This document shows, in pieces, positions 1-6,375 of a stretch of 11,210 nt of DNA. How positions within the stretch are numbered: the first letter of the stretch is position 1; each line of letters begins with the position of its first letter. Origin of the DNA: an archaeon (GTDB lineage: Archaea; Nanobdellota; Nanobdellia; SCGC-AAA011-G17; GW2011-AR18). Location of the stretch: positions 30,109-41,318 of the forward strand of contig JAHFKB010000004.1 of NCBI GenBank assembly GCA_023245565.1. The letters are read 5' to 3'. The notes beneath the pieces are model-generated. The model ran no database searches, was not told where the DNA came from, and saw nothing but the letters and a program-made list of their open reading frames with translations. Made by a program: the position numbers and the translations under genes.

Positions 1-1928
1 ATAGCGTTTAAGAAATCAATATACCAAGGAATATTAATAAGTTCTATATTATAAGAATTTTCTAATGTATATGGGGTATCTTTTAGATCTTTGAATTCTA
101 TCTTTACATCAATAGTTTTTTTATTAAGAAGATCTTTTCCTTTAGCAGAAATTAAAATTTCTTCTGCAGAATTTAACTCTGAAATATCAACAATCTCTTT
201 TTCATTTACTTTTATATTTATGTCTTTTATTGGGGCTTTTGATGAAATTAATAATGTCATGTTAAAATCATCTTTATAATTTATTTTTTCAGGATAATTT
301 ATATTAACAATTTTTAATCCTGGATTTTCTAGAACTTCAATTGTTATTATATCTGAAGCTTTTGTATTTTCATTACTAGCTTCAATATTAATACTTTGAA
401 TTCCTATATTTAAATTATTTATTGAAATAGTAATTTCTTGTTCTTCTGCTATGGATAATGAAGTTTTTTGACATTCATTTATGTAACATATATTTAAATT
501 ATCTAATCTTGTGTTACCTTTATTTTTTAAATTACATTTAACTTTTGTTTCTTCTTTGTATAATGTTGTTTTTGAAGTATCACATTTTATGCTTAGTTTT
601 TTTGATATTGTTTTCTGTTTATTTTCCTGATATGCTTCTTCTATCATATCTTGTGCTTCTCTTAATGTTACTTGATCGCCTTCTTTTGTGTAAGTTATAT
701 TTGTTGATGATTTTTTATGGAATTGATCCTCTACTTCTATAGTTGAAATATAAATATAACCATCTTCTATTTTTTCAGGAACTTGAGTTATCCAAAATAA
801 TTTTTTTATCTCTCCAGGTTTTAGTAAAATATTTTTAGTATTACTTTCTGTTAGATTTGTCCCTTTTATTACAACAAATTGATTTGGAATGTAATAGTCT
901 TGAAGGTTTTTAATTTCTACTTCTATAGGAACATAACTTCCTGGTTTTACATTATTAACTAAAGAATCAACTTTAAAATCTAAAGGAGAATTTATTTTAT
1001 TTCCTGTTTCTATAAGTTTAGTTATAATTTCTATTTCTTTACCTTCTAAAGTTTTACCATTTGATTTCCAAGAATATTTAATTGCTGGATCTCCTGAATC
1101 TATATTTGTTTTTAATTTTATGTGTGTTGGGTCTATCCATCCTAATTGCCCATATGTTACATCAAATGGAATCCATCCTTTATCTGGAAAATATACTTCT
1201 GCCCAAGCATGAGGACTCCATTTATTTCCTATATTTGAATAGACCATTCCAGAAACAAATCTTGATTGTAAGCCTAAAGATCTTGTCATTGAAATAAATA
1301 AATTAGTTAATTCATCACATACTCCTTCTTTGTTTTTTAAAACCCAACTTGATTTTTGAACTACATCAGCAGTTAATGTTGAAAGATCATATTTAATATT
1401 TTTTTGAACCCAAGATCCAAGTTTAAATGTTACAACATATAAATCATCTTCACCAGTTGCAAGTTCTTCAGCTTGTTTTCTTATTTCAGGAGTTATATCT
1501 ATGAATTCTGTTCCTTTTGTATAAGAATTAGATACTTCGTTTATGGGAAATTGTATTTTTTTATCTATTGGAATTAATGCATTAGTTGTTGTGACTTTTG
1601 AATTTATACTAAATTTAAATTTACTTTCTTGAGGATTTGTCCATTTAAATTCTATTTTTTCTGTATCTTGAGTAGTTGTTGCTTTAGGTGTAGAATAAAT
1701 ATCTAATGAATTTACTTTTTGTAAATTATAATTTTGCGGGAAAAATGAAAGATAAGAAGTAATTTCAGAGACTTTTAGATCTGGACTTCCAGCCATATTG
1801 AAATTTGTTTCTATATTAAAATCCATTACTAAATTATTGTAATCATTATAATCATTTGGTTCAGCTACAACTATATTTGATAATAAAACTAAAATAATTA
1901 CTATTATTGTAATTCCTCTTTTATTCAT
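1..1928 (-). CDS. Exported transglutaminase-like protein with Ig-like repeats (3' end cut by window edge)
   Basis: An open frame of 642 codons runs from ATG at 1928 off the left edge without a stop. Residues 1-22 look like a Sec signal peptide (K3-R4, a hydrophobic core, then V-V-A before E-P-N-D). Residues about 160-265 resemble a transglutaminase core: G-V-C-D-E-L around Cys204, P-H-A-W-A-E-V around His240, and P-F-D-V-T around Asp256, in the order and spacing of the Cys-His-Asp triad. Residues about 290-640 appear to be two or three beta-rich CARDB/Ig-like domains (phrases such as V-E-I-K-N-L and K-C-N-L-K-N-K-G-N), with a short helical linker near 415-435. It is probably a cell-surface enzyme, either a peptidase or a cross-linking enzyme; the substrate is unknown. 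The start overlaps the stop of the upstream DHH gene as ATGA, so the two genes are probably translationally coupled. A C-terminal membrane anchor may lie beyond the edge. Confidence 0.85.
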   Translation of the reverse strand, partial: MNKRGITIIVIILVLLSNIVVAEPNDYNDYNNLVMDFNIETNFNMAGSPDLKVSEITSYLSFFPQNYNLQKVNSLDIYSTPKATTTQDTEKIEFKWTNPQESKFKFSINSKVTTTNALIPIDKKIQFPINEVSNSYTKGTEFIDITPEIRKQAEELATGEDDLYVVTFKLGSWVQKNIKYDLSTLTADVVQKSSWVLKNKEGVCDELTNLFISMTRSLGLQSRFVSGMVYSNIGNKWSPHAWAEVYFPDKGWIPFDVTYGQLGWIDPTHIKLKTNIDSGDPAIKYSWKSNGKTLEGKEIEIITKLIETGNKINSPLDFKVDSLVNNVKPGSYVPIEVEIKNLQDYYIPNQFVVIKGTNLTESNTKNILLKPGEIKKLFWITQVPEKIEDGYIYISTIEVEDQFHKKSSTNITYTKEGDQVTLREAQDMIEEAYQENKQKTISKKLSIKCDTSKTTLYKEETKVKCNLKNKGNTRLDNLNICYINECQKTSLSIAEEQEITISINNLNIGIQSINIEASNENTKASDIITIEVLENPGLKIVNINYPEKINYKDDFNMTLLISSKAPIKDINIKVNEKEIVDISELNSAEEILISAKGKDLLNKKTIDVKIEFKDLKDTPYTLENSYNIELINIPWYIDFLNA

Positions 1929-2953
1929 TTTGTTAGCTCTTTTATTCTTTCTATTAATTTTTCAAAATCTTTTTTATCTATAGATGCACCACATGCATGT
2001 TCATGTCCACCACCATAGCCTTTTAATCCTTCTAATGCTTTTGCTAATACTTTTGCAATATTAATTTTCTGATTTCTTAAGCTTATCTTCATTTCGCTTT
2101 CTTTTTCTCTAGCTACTATGATTGTTTTATCTTTATACAGATAACTTAATTCTGTTGATAGATATTGAGTGTAACTTACTTTTGTAGATGGGTATTCAAA
2201 TAATAATACATTTGTTTCATCTGCGCAGTTTTTTGCTCTACTTAATAATACTTCATATTCTTTATTTAATTTTTCATATCTTGAGTGAATAAATTTTCCA
2301 TTTTCTGTTGTTTGATTTAATATTTCATATGGTGATTCAATCTTTTCTATATGTTCTATAGATTTTTTTACTTCGCTATATTTACCTTTCATGTTAAATG
2401 CAAATATTTTTACTAATTTTCCTAGAGTAGTTTTAAATAAAGTATAACCTGGATCTTTATTTATTTTATTTAGAATGTCTGGGTATTCTTTTATAAATTC
2501 TTTTAAAAAATCTGGTGATTGATAATCAAATAAACAACCAACTGCAGCTATCCACATATTATCATTTACAACTTTATAACACATATAACTAGTTGGAATA
2601 TATAATTTTTTATTATGAATTAGTGGATTATAATATTTTACTTTTTCTAATTTTTGTATTGGATGATGATCTATATATATTACTTCACAACTTAATTCAG
2701 AGATAAAATCTTGTTTTACAATTGCTTTATCTAAAATTACTAATAGGTCTGGTTTTTCTTCATCTATATACACTATGTATTTTGAATCTAAAGGTCCTGC
2801 TGTTCTTATTGGAGATCCTTTTCCTTTTTTATAATATTTTTTTAATAATAGGTAAGCACATAATCCATCTCCATCATCATCAAATAAAAATAAAGGATTG
2901 TTTGATTTTTTCAGGTAAGATCTTATTTCATTTAATTCATTTTCAGTTAACAT
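1925..2953 (-). CDS. DHH/DHHA1-family phosphoesterase (RecJ-like)
   Basis: This 342-residue protein carries the DHH-family metal-binding motifs in order: F-D-D-D-G-D-G-L at 24-31, I-L-D-K-A with Asp75, I-D-H-H-P at 94-98 and G-C-L-F-D with Asp143. The C-terminal DHHA1 domain ends in G-Y-G-G-G-H-E-H-A-C-G at 312-322, the substrate-binding motif of the family. The family hydrolyses phosphodiester bonds (RecJ exonucleases, nanoRNases, cyclic dinucleotide phosphodiesterases) using Mn2+. The size and domain order fit an archaeal RecJ-like nuclease, but sequence alone does not separate DNase, RNase or GINS-associated roles. The leaderless ATG has a TATA element on the minus strand at 2982-2975. It is the first gene of a unit with the transglutaminase-like gene, and shares a 37-base divergent control region with the small membrane protein at 2991. 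Confidence 0.9.
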   Translation of the reverse strand: MLTENELNEIRSYLKKSNNPLFLFDDDGDGLCAYLLLKKYYKKGKGSPIRTAGPLDSKYIVYIDEEKPDLLVILDKAIVKQDFISELSCEVIYIDHHPIQKLEKVKYYNPLIHNKKLYIPTSYMCYKVVNDNMWIAAVGCLFDYQSPDFLKEFIKEYPDILNKINKDPGYTLFKTTLGKLVKIFAFNMKGKYSEVKKSIEHIEKIESPYEILNQTTENGKFIHSRYEKLNKEYEVLLSRAKNCADETNVLLFEYPSTKVSYTQYLSTELSYLYKDKTIIVAREKESEMKISLRNQKINIAKVLAKALEGLKGYGGGHEHACGASIDKKDFEKLIERIKELTK

Positions 2954-2990
2954 GGAAAGATTTAAATCTTAAGGTATATAAAATTTCTCT
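2954..2990. promoter_or_regulatory. Divergent overlapping leaderless promoters with 14-bp palindrome
   Basis: Only 37 bases separate two divergent ATG codons. For the minus gene, TTTATATA (2982 to 2975 on the minus strand) is centred about 26 bases before its ATG. For the plus gene, TTTAAA at 2961-2966 is centred about 27 bases before its ATG. The two TATA elements therefore face each other and the two promoters overlap. The plus-strand TATA sits at the centre of a perfect palindrome, AAGATTTAAATCTT (2957-2970). Confidence 0.65.
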
Positions 2991-3230
2991 ATGGGTATAA
3001 TTGAAAGTATTGTATTTTATTTATTGGTTGCTTTAGGTATTATTTTATTTATTAAATTAGATAAAAGAATTTCTTTAGTTAATAGGCTTTTAATTGCTGT
3101 TGTTGCAATTGTAGTTTTGTTTTTATTATTTTTATTTATCTCGGCTATAATAACAATAATAATTGTTGTTGTGATTGTATTATTTTTGTTGTCTTTATTA
3201 AAGACTAAAAATATAAAATTTAGAAGATAA
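2991..3230 (+). CDS. Small integral membrane protein, 79 residues
   Basis: The product has no recognised domain. It is almost entirely hydrophobic, with likely membrane helices at about residues 4-22, 31-50 and 51-70, a charged break L-D-K-R at 23-26, and a basic tail K-T-K-N-I-K-F-R-R at the C-terminus. The positive-inside rule places that tail in the cytoplasm. The start is supported by a TATA element centred about 27 bases upstream. It lies upstream of the histone gene, which has its own promoter. The function is unknown. Confidence 0.7.
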   Translation: MGIIESIVFYLLVALGIILFIKLDKRISLVNRLLIAVVAIVVLFLLFLFISAIITIIIVVVIVLFLLSLLKTKNIKFRR

Positions 3231-3249
3231 ATTTTTATATACCGAAAGC

Positions 3250-3256
3250 TATATAA
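3250..3256 (+). promoter_or_regulatory. TATA box of the histone gene
   Basis: TATATAA is centred about 26 bases before the histone ATG at 3279 and is preceded by a purine-rich BRE-like CGAAAG. The spacing implies a leaderless mRNA. Confidence 0.65.
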
Positions 3257-3278
3257 GCTATTTTTAACTGATAAATTT

Positions 3279-3488
3279 ATGGATAATGGTAAGATTCTTC
3301 CGTTAGCTGCAATGGAAAAATTGTTAAAAAGATGTGGTGCTCCAAGAGTTAGCGAAGATGCTAAAGAGGCTATGAAAGATGTTCTTGAAAATTATGGTGA
3401 GCAGATTGGACAAAAAGCTGTTAGGATTGCTCAACATTCTGGAAGAAAGACTGTTAAGGCTTCAGATATAAAATTAGCTGTGAAATAA
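3279..3488 (+). CDS. Archaeal histone (HMf-like, histone fold)
   Basis: At 69 residues this is the exact size of single-domain archaeal histones such as HMfA/HMfB. The whole chain fits the histone fold: a short first helix (L-A-A-M-E-K-L-L-K-R-C-G), P-R-V-S loop 1, a long central helix (about 26-52), loop 2 with G-R-K-T-V-K-A-S-D (55-63), and a last helix ending I-K-L-A-V-K. The loop residues R-K-T-V-K-A match the DNA-contacting loop of HMf histones. Dimers and longer polymers wrap DNA into archaeal chromatin. Codon use is slightly more G/C-rich than its neighbours, as expected for a highly expressed gene. A single cysteine (C19) lies in the first helix region. Confidence 0.97.
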   Translation: MDNGKILPLAAMEKLLKRCGAPRVSEDAKEAMKDVLENYGEQIGQKAVRIAQHSGRKTVKASDIKLAVK

Positions 3489-3489
3489 A

Positions 3490-3600
3490 ATGGTTTTATT
3501 TGAATTTTTTATGATTTCATTAATATTTTTGATTTTAATAGCTGGTCCTATAATGATAATTATTGAAGAATTAGAAAAAAGAAAAATTATTGAATTATGA
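3490..3600 (+). CDS. 36-residue single-span membrane peptide
   Basis: ATG at 3490 follows the histone stop by one base and opens 36 codons ending TGA at 3600. The sequence has one strongly hydrophobic span (about residues 4-25, M-I-S-L-I-F-L-I-L-I-A-G-P) followed by a charged tail E-E-L-E-K-R-K. This layout fits a real N-out or N-in single-pass microprotein co-transcribed with the histone. Its end overlaps the convergent gene's stop by 6 bases. No homologue is recognised, and short hydrophobic ORFs can arise by chance in AT-rich DNA. Confidence 0.5.
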   Translation: MVLFEFFMISLIFLILIAGPIMIIIEELEKRKIIEL

Positions 3601-3879
3601 TCCTAATGCTGCTCTCTCTAGTTTTATAACTCTACCAGTTGTATCTTTTGGATTTGATACTGTTCCATCTTTGTAATATATTATACTACTTTCTAATATT
3701 ATTTTACTTAAATCATCATTTATTTTTCTGAAGAATTCAGTAGTATTGTTTTTATAAGGATTAATCATTCCAGGTAATCCCATAGGTTCATATATTTCGT
3801 GATTATTGTCTAGAACATAACACCTATTTTGATAAGAAACTTCTGCTATAATTTCTAATGAATAAATTTCTTTGCTCAT
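3595..3879 (-). CDS. Conserved-looking hypothetical protein, 94 residues
   Basis: Not recognised. It is a soluble-looking, mixed alpha/beta chain with one cysteine (C20), a P-M-G-L-P-G-M segment near 32-38 and a basic patch G-R-V-I-K-L-E-R close to the C-terminus. The start is supported by TTTATATT on the minus strand (3912-3905), about 29 bases upstream, within the recurring context AATCTTTATA (3916-3907). It converges on the small membrane peptide from the histone side, with 6 bases of overlap. Confidence 0.65.
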   Translation of the reverse strand: MSKEIYSLEIIAEVSYQNRCYVLDNNHEIYEPMGLPGMINPYKNNTTEFFRKINDDLSKIILESSIIYYKDGTVSNPKDTTGRVIKLERAALGS

Positions 3880-3904
3880 TAATATCTAAATTTGAATTCT
3901 AACT

Positions 3905-3912
3905 AATATAAA
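3905..3912 (-). promoter_or_regulatory. TATA box of the 94-residue gene
   Basis: TTTATATT on the minus strand lies about 29 bases before the ATG at 3879. The surrounding AATCTTTATA matches the promoters at 4589, 4936 and 8384. Confidence 0.5.
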
Positions 3913-3951
3913 GATTTAGTTTTATTATAATCTATTTCCTAGATATTAGTA

Positions 3952-4530
3952 TTATTTTGCTCTGTATTGGTGAGCACCTAAACTTGGTCTTGATTTTTCA
4001 TAACCTTTTCCTTTTCCACCAAGTGCTCTTGATCTTTTACCTGCAGAAGTTAATCCACGATATACTCTTCCTTTACTTGTGCTTGTAGTTATCCAAGAAA
4101 CTGATTTATCTTTTTTTATTTGTGGATGTTGTGGATCAATTAATATTACTTCAAACCAATAATGTAAGCCATCTTTGCCAACTTTATAAGAATTTAATAC
4201 TTCTAAGTTTCTGTATTTTTTTGCTGCTCTTTCTTCAGCAATCCATTGATAACTTTTTTTAAGAACTAATCTTTGTCTAAAATGTACTGATCTTCTACCA
4301 TGTCTTATACTCGGTCTTTGTTTTTGTCCTCTTCCTAATCTTACTCTAACTAATGTAAAACCAGTCTTACTTTTGTAACCTAATCTTCTTGCAGAAACAA
4401 GATCTGTTGGGTATTCTATTCTTAATGGTGTAGTTTCAGTTCTCCATTCAATTAATCTATTTTTAACTAGATCATGATATTCTTTTGAATCATTTTGATT
4501 TAATTTTGATATATATTTATATAATGCCAT
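3952..4530 (-). CDS. rpl15e: 50S ribosomal protein L15e
   Basis: This 192-residue product is a full-length archaeal/eukaryotic L15e, a large-subunit protein with no bacterial counterpart. Recognised stretches include R-L-G-Y-K-S-K-T-G-F-T-L-V-R-V-R-L-G-R-G (about 49-68), R-P-S-I-R-H-G-R-R, and the C-terminal G-R-V-Y-R-G-L-T-S-A-G-K-R-S-R-A-L-G (about 154-171) ending H-Q-Y-R-A-K. The chain is strongly basic and binds 23S rRNA. The ATG at 4530 has a TTTAAATA element about 26 bases upstream preceded by a BRE-like GGAAAGG, so it is probably a leaderless, strong promoter. It is divergent from the glutaredoxin-like gene. Confidence 0.98.
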   Translation of the reverse strand: MALYKYISKLNQNDSKEYHDLVKNRLIEWRTETTPLRIEYPTDLVSARRLGYKSKTGFTLVRVRLGRGQKQRPSIRHGRRSVHFRQRLVLKKSYQWIAEERAAKKYRNLEVLNSYKVGKDGLHYWFEVILIDPQHPQIKKDKSVSWITTSTSKGRVYRGLTSAGKRSRALGGKGKGYEKSRPSLGAHQYRAK

Positions 4531-4552
4531 TTTTTGTGAAAACTTTGAATGA

Positions 4553-4560
4553 TATTTAAA
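4553..4560 (-). promoter_or_regulatory. rpl15e: BRE/TATA of L15e gene
   Basis: The minus strand reads GGAAAGG-TTTAAATA. It is centred about 26 bases before the ATG at 4530 and is the most canonical BRE-TATA pair in the window. Confidence 0.65.
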
Positions 4561-4580
4561 CCTTTCCTACTTATATTCTA

Positions 4581-4600
4581 GCACAAAAATCTTTATAAAT
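4581..4600 (+). promoter_or_regulatory. Promoter block, copy 1 of a 20-bp repeat
   Basis: GCACAAAAATCTTTATAAAT contains the TATA element TTTATAAA and ends exactly 20 bases before the ATG at 4621. A 19/20 copy occurs at 4928-4947 with the same 20-base spacing to its ATG. Confidence 0.65.
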
Positions 4601-4620
4601 TTATTTACAGTTTAATATTT

Positions 4621-4863
4621 ATGGTAAGTAGACAAGAAAGAGATTTAATTTTATTAGTTGACGATTCCAAATATTCAGGTTTAGCAAAAACTTTACTTAA
4701 GGAAAGAAGAATTAAATTTTCAGAGGTTGATGTTAATAAACTTACAGGCCCTCTTGAACTTAGACCTCAATATAAATTATATCCTGTGTTTTTAGTTCGT
4801 GGAGAAGCTTATATAGGTTTTAAAGAAGTAAAAAGAGCTGTTAATTCTAATTCATATTTATAG
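4621..4863 (+). CDS. Glutaredoxin/thioredoxin-fold-like protein lacking active-site cysteines
   Basis: This 80-residue protein has the length and apparent order of a glutaredoxin: strand L-I-L-L-V (9-13), a helix after D-S-K-Y-S-G, strand I-K-F-S-E-V-D-V (31-38), a Y-P-V-F-L-V segment (54-59) resembling the cis-Pro motif before strand 3, and A-Y-I-G-F-K-E (63-69) resembling the Gly-Phe/Tyr-Asp-Asp turn before the last helix. The CxxC position is occupied by D-S-K-Y, and the whole protein contains no cysteine, so thiol redox chemistry by this protein is excluded. It may act as a binding or adaptor module. The fold assignment is an inference from pattern and is moderate in strength. It has its own leaderless promoter. 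Confidence 0.6.
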   Translation: MVSRQERDLILLVDDSKYSGLAKTLLKERRIKFSEVDVNKLTGPLELRPQYKLYPVFLVRGEAYIGFKEVKRAVNSNSYL

Positions 4864-4927
4864 TTAATATACTTATTTTTATTAAGAATTTACACATATA
4901 ATAACTAATAGAAGTTTATATATTAGA

Positions 4928-4947
4928 GCATAAAAATCTTTATAAAT
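4928..4947 (+). promoter_or_regulatory. Promoter block, copy 2 of a 20-bp repeat
   Basis: GCATAAAAATCTTTATAAAT is a 19/20 match to 4581-4600 and lies exactly 20 bases before the ATG at 4968, giving a leaderless transcript of the small membrane protein and the protease. Confidence 0.65.
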
Positions 4948-4967
4948 ATGCAAGTTGGTATAATTTT

Positions 4968-5141
4968 ATGAATGCGTCAGGAATATTAAAAATTGTTATT
5001 GGTTTACTACTTATGCTTGCTGCATTATATGCTGTAATGGCTTGGTGGTGGATTGATTTTTTAATTCTAATTAAAGGAGGATTGCCTATCTTAGTATTTT
5101 TAGTAGGTTTGGTCTTCTTGCTTTTAGGCTTTGAGAATTGA
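4968..5141 (+). CDS. 57-residue two-span membrane protein
   Basis: ATG at 4968 to TGA at 5139-5141. Two hydrophobic helices (about residues 6-27 and 38-54) flank an aromatic W-W-W-I-D-F segment and an I-K-G-G-L-P turn, ending G-F-E-N. Two-span proteins with a tryptophan-rich middle and a K-G-G turn look familiar from DPANN genomes, but I cannot name a family. The start is well supported by the promoter 20 bases upstream. The next gene's ATG begins one base after this stop (TGA-A-ATG), so the two are probably made together; a partner or regulatory role with the M50 protease is an inference. Confidence 0.7.
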   Translation: MNASGILKIVIGLLLMLAALYAVMAWWWIDFLILIKGGLPILVFLVGLVFLLLGFEN

Positions 5142-5142
5142 A

Positions 5143-5715
5143 ATGGTTTTTATTTCTTTAATAGAAATTTTTTATATAATAATTGCTACTTTAGTTACTG
5201 GTTATATTTTTACTGGTTTATTTCCTAGAGTAAGTAAAAAAGATATTTTAGATTCTTATATTAAAGGTTTTGATTGGAGTGAGTTTGGATTTGCTTGTTT
5301 AGTTGCTGCGCCTGGTATTATACTACATGAGATGGGACATAAATTTGTTGCTATGGGTTTTGGATTAAGTGCTAATTTTCAAATTTCTCCTTTAGGTTTA
5401 ATTATTGGAATAGTTTTAAAATTATTTGGAAGTGGATTTATTTTACTTGCTCCTGGATATGTTATAATTTCTGGAGCTAATGCTTTCCAAGGAGTTATTT
5501 CTGCTTTTGCTGGACCATTTGTTAATTTATTTTTATGGATTCTAGGAATTTTAATTGTTAAATATTTTCATAATATGAGTAGAAGACAATCTATTTTTTG
5601 GTCATTAACTAAGGAAATTAATAAATGGTTATTTATTTTTAATATGATTCCAATTCCTCCATTAGATGGATCTAAAGTTTTAATTCCTTTATTTAAAATT
5701 ATTTTTGGAATATAG
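5143..5715 (+). CDS. M50-family (site-2 protease type) membrane metalloprotease
   Basis: Starting at ATG 5143 (190 residues), the protein carries L-H-E-M-G-H (HExxH, residues 62-66) inside a membrane helix, A-G-P-F-V-N at 123-128, and N-M-I-P-I-P-P-L-D-G at 167-176. The two His of HExxH and the Asp of L-D-G (about 175) are the expected zinc ligands, with the Glu of HExxH catalytic. These are the hallmark motifs of site-2 proteases, which cut membrane-embedded substrates. Four to six membrane spans are visible. No PDZ or CBS domain is present, so this is a minimal form. An in-frame TTG at 5131 would add four residues inside the upstream gene; ATG directly after the upstream stop is the better start. 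A T-rich run after the stop (5717-5726) could terminate the transcript. Confidence 0.9.
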   Translation: MVFISLIEIFYIIIATLVTGYIFTGLFPRVSKKDILDSYIKGFDWSEFGFACLVAAPGIILHEMGHKFVAMGFGLSANFQISPLGLIIGIVLKLFGSGFILLAPGYVIISGANAFQGVISAFAGPFVNLFLWILGILIVKYFHNMSRRQSIFWSLTKEINKWLFIFNMIPIPPLDGSKVLIPLFKIIFGI

Positions 5716-5732
5716 ATATTTTTCTTTGTAAA

Positions 5733-5743
5733 TTAATATAAAT
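5733..5743 (+). promoter_or_regulatory. TATA box of the 153-residue gene
   Basis: TTAATATAAAT is centred about 26 bases before the ATG at 5764, again giving a leaderless start. Confidence 0.55.
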
Positions 5744-5763
5744 TCATATTTTTTAATTTTGTT

Positions 5764-6225
5764 ATGGTTTCTTTAGATAATTGGAATAGAATTTGTAAAG
5801 GATATGTTAGATTGGTACAAGCAGGTGAGTCTTGTAAAAGTTTAGAAGAAGCTGTTAGTAGAGTTAATCAAATGAAACTTGATTTATATGGTCCTATTTT
5901 TATTTATGGATATAAAGAAAGAAAAATTTTTGAGCCTATGACTGTTTTACCTGCTATGAAACATCATGATAGAATGAGAGACAAACCTTTATCTGGAGTA
6001 TCTATTGCTATAGAAAAAGATGAAAAATTTTATATTTATTATCATGTAATTGAAGAAAGAATTTATTTCCCTTTAGAACCTAGAATTAAAATTCCTAAAG
6101 TTGAACTTAAAGAGCCACAAGTTTTTAAAAATATAGATTTAGTTATTAGTTATGCAAAAGATCGAGGATTTAATTTGTATGATACTATGATTATTCAAAA
6201 AGCATTTCATTCAACTCAATTTTAA
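5764..6225 (+). CDS. Hypothetical protein, 153 residues (frame continues past its stop)
   Basis: Not recognised. The N-terminus is helical (about 3-35, containing W-N-R-I-C-K-G-Y-V-R-L and L-E-E-A-V-S-R-V), followed by a mixed beta/alpha body with Y-G-P-I-F-I-Y-G-Y-K, a K-H-H-D-R-M-R-D charged segment near 66-73, a proline-rich strand region P-R-I-K-I-P-K-V-E-L, and a last helix-like part. There is no membrane span. The promoter supports the start. The stop TAA at 6223-6225 is followed by 48 further sense codons in the same frame before TAG at 6372, so the gene may have lost its C-terminal part to a nonsense change, or the stop may be the natural end. Confidence 0.75.
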   Translation: MVSLDNWNRICKGYVRLVQAGESCKSLEEAVSRVNQMKLDLYGPIFIYGYKERKIFEPMTVLPAMKHHDRMRDKPLSGVSIAIEKDEKFYIYYHVIEERIYFPLEPRIKIPKVELKEPQVFKNIDLVISYAKDRGFNLYDTMIIQKAFHSTQF

Positions 6226-6372
6226 TATGAACCTGTTTTATTATTTTCTAAAATGCAGCAACCAAGAATTTTAGATTTAGGTCTAGATAAGGCTTTTCTA
6301 ACGAGAGATGATACTTTAGTAACTATACCTAAATTTAACTTATATTTACCTGGAAATTTTTATATTTTTTAG
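6226..6372 (+). other. In-frame open extension after the 153-residue gene (possible decayed C-terminus or 39-residue ORF)
   Basis: The frame of the preceding gene stays open from 6226 to TAG at 6370-6372 (48 sense codons). An internal ATG at 6253 would give a 39-residue product (M-Q-Q-P-R-I-L-D-L-G-L-D-K-A...). I see no TATA element or ribosome binding site well placed for that ATG. The composition is protein-like rather than low-complexity. It could be the lost tail of the upstream gene, a microprotein, or chance. Confidence 0.35.
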
Positions 6373-6375
6373 AAC

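Noticed and set aside
91..1297. Short plus-strand ORFs at 91-279, 545-742 and 1082-1297
   Set aside because: They lie antisense inside the continuous transglutaminase-like gene and have low-complexity Leu/Phe/Tyr-rich products.
2722..3000. Plus-strand ORF of 92 codons
   Set aside because: Antisense shadow of the DHH phosphoesterase gene, with hydrophobic low-complexity product and no promoter.
4864..4927. RNA gene between the glutaredoxin-like gene and the small membrane protein
   Set aside because: The stretch is AT-rich with no stable stem or tRNA-like features; it holds only the promoter at its end.
5131..5142. TTG start for the M50 protease
   Set aside because: It lies inside the preceding small gene; ATG at 5143 directly after that gene's stop is the better start.
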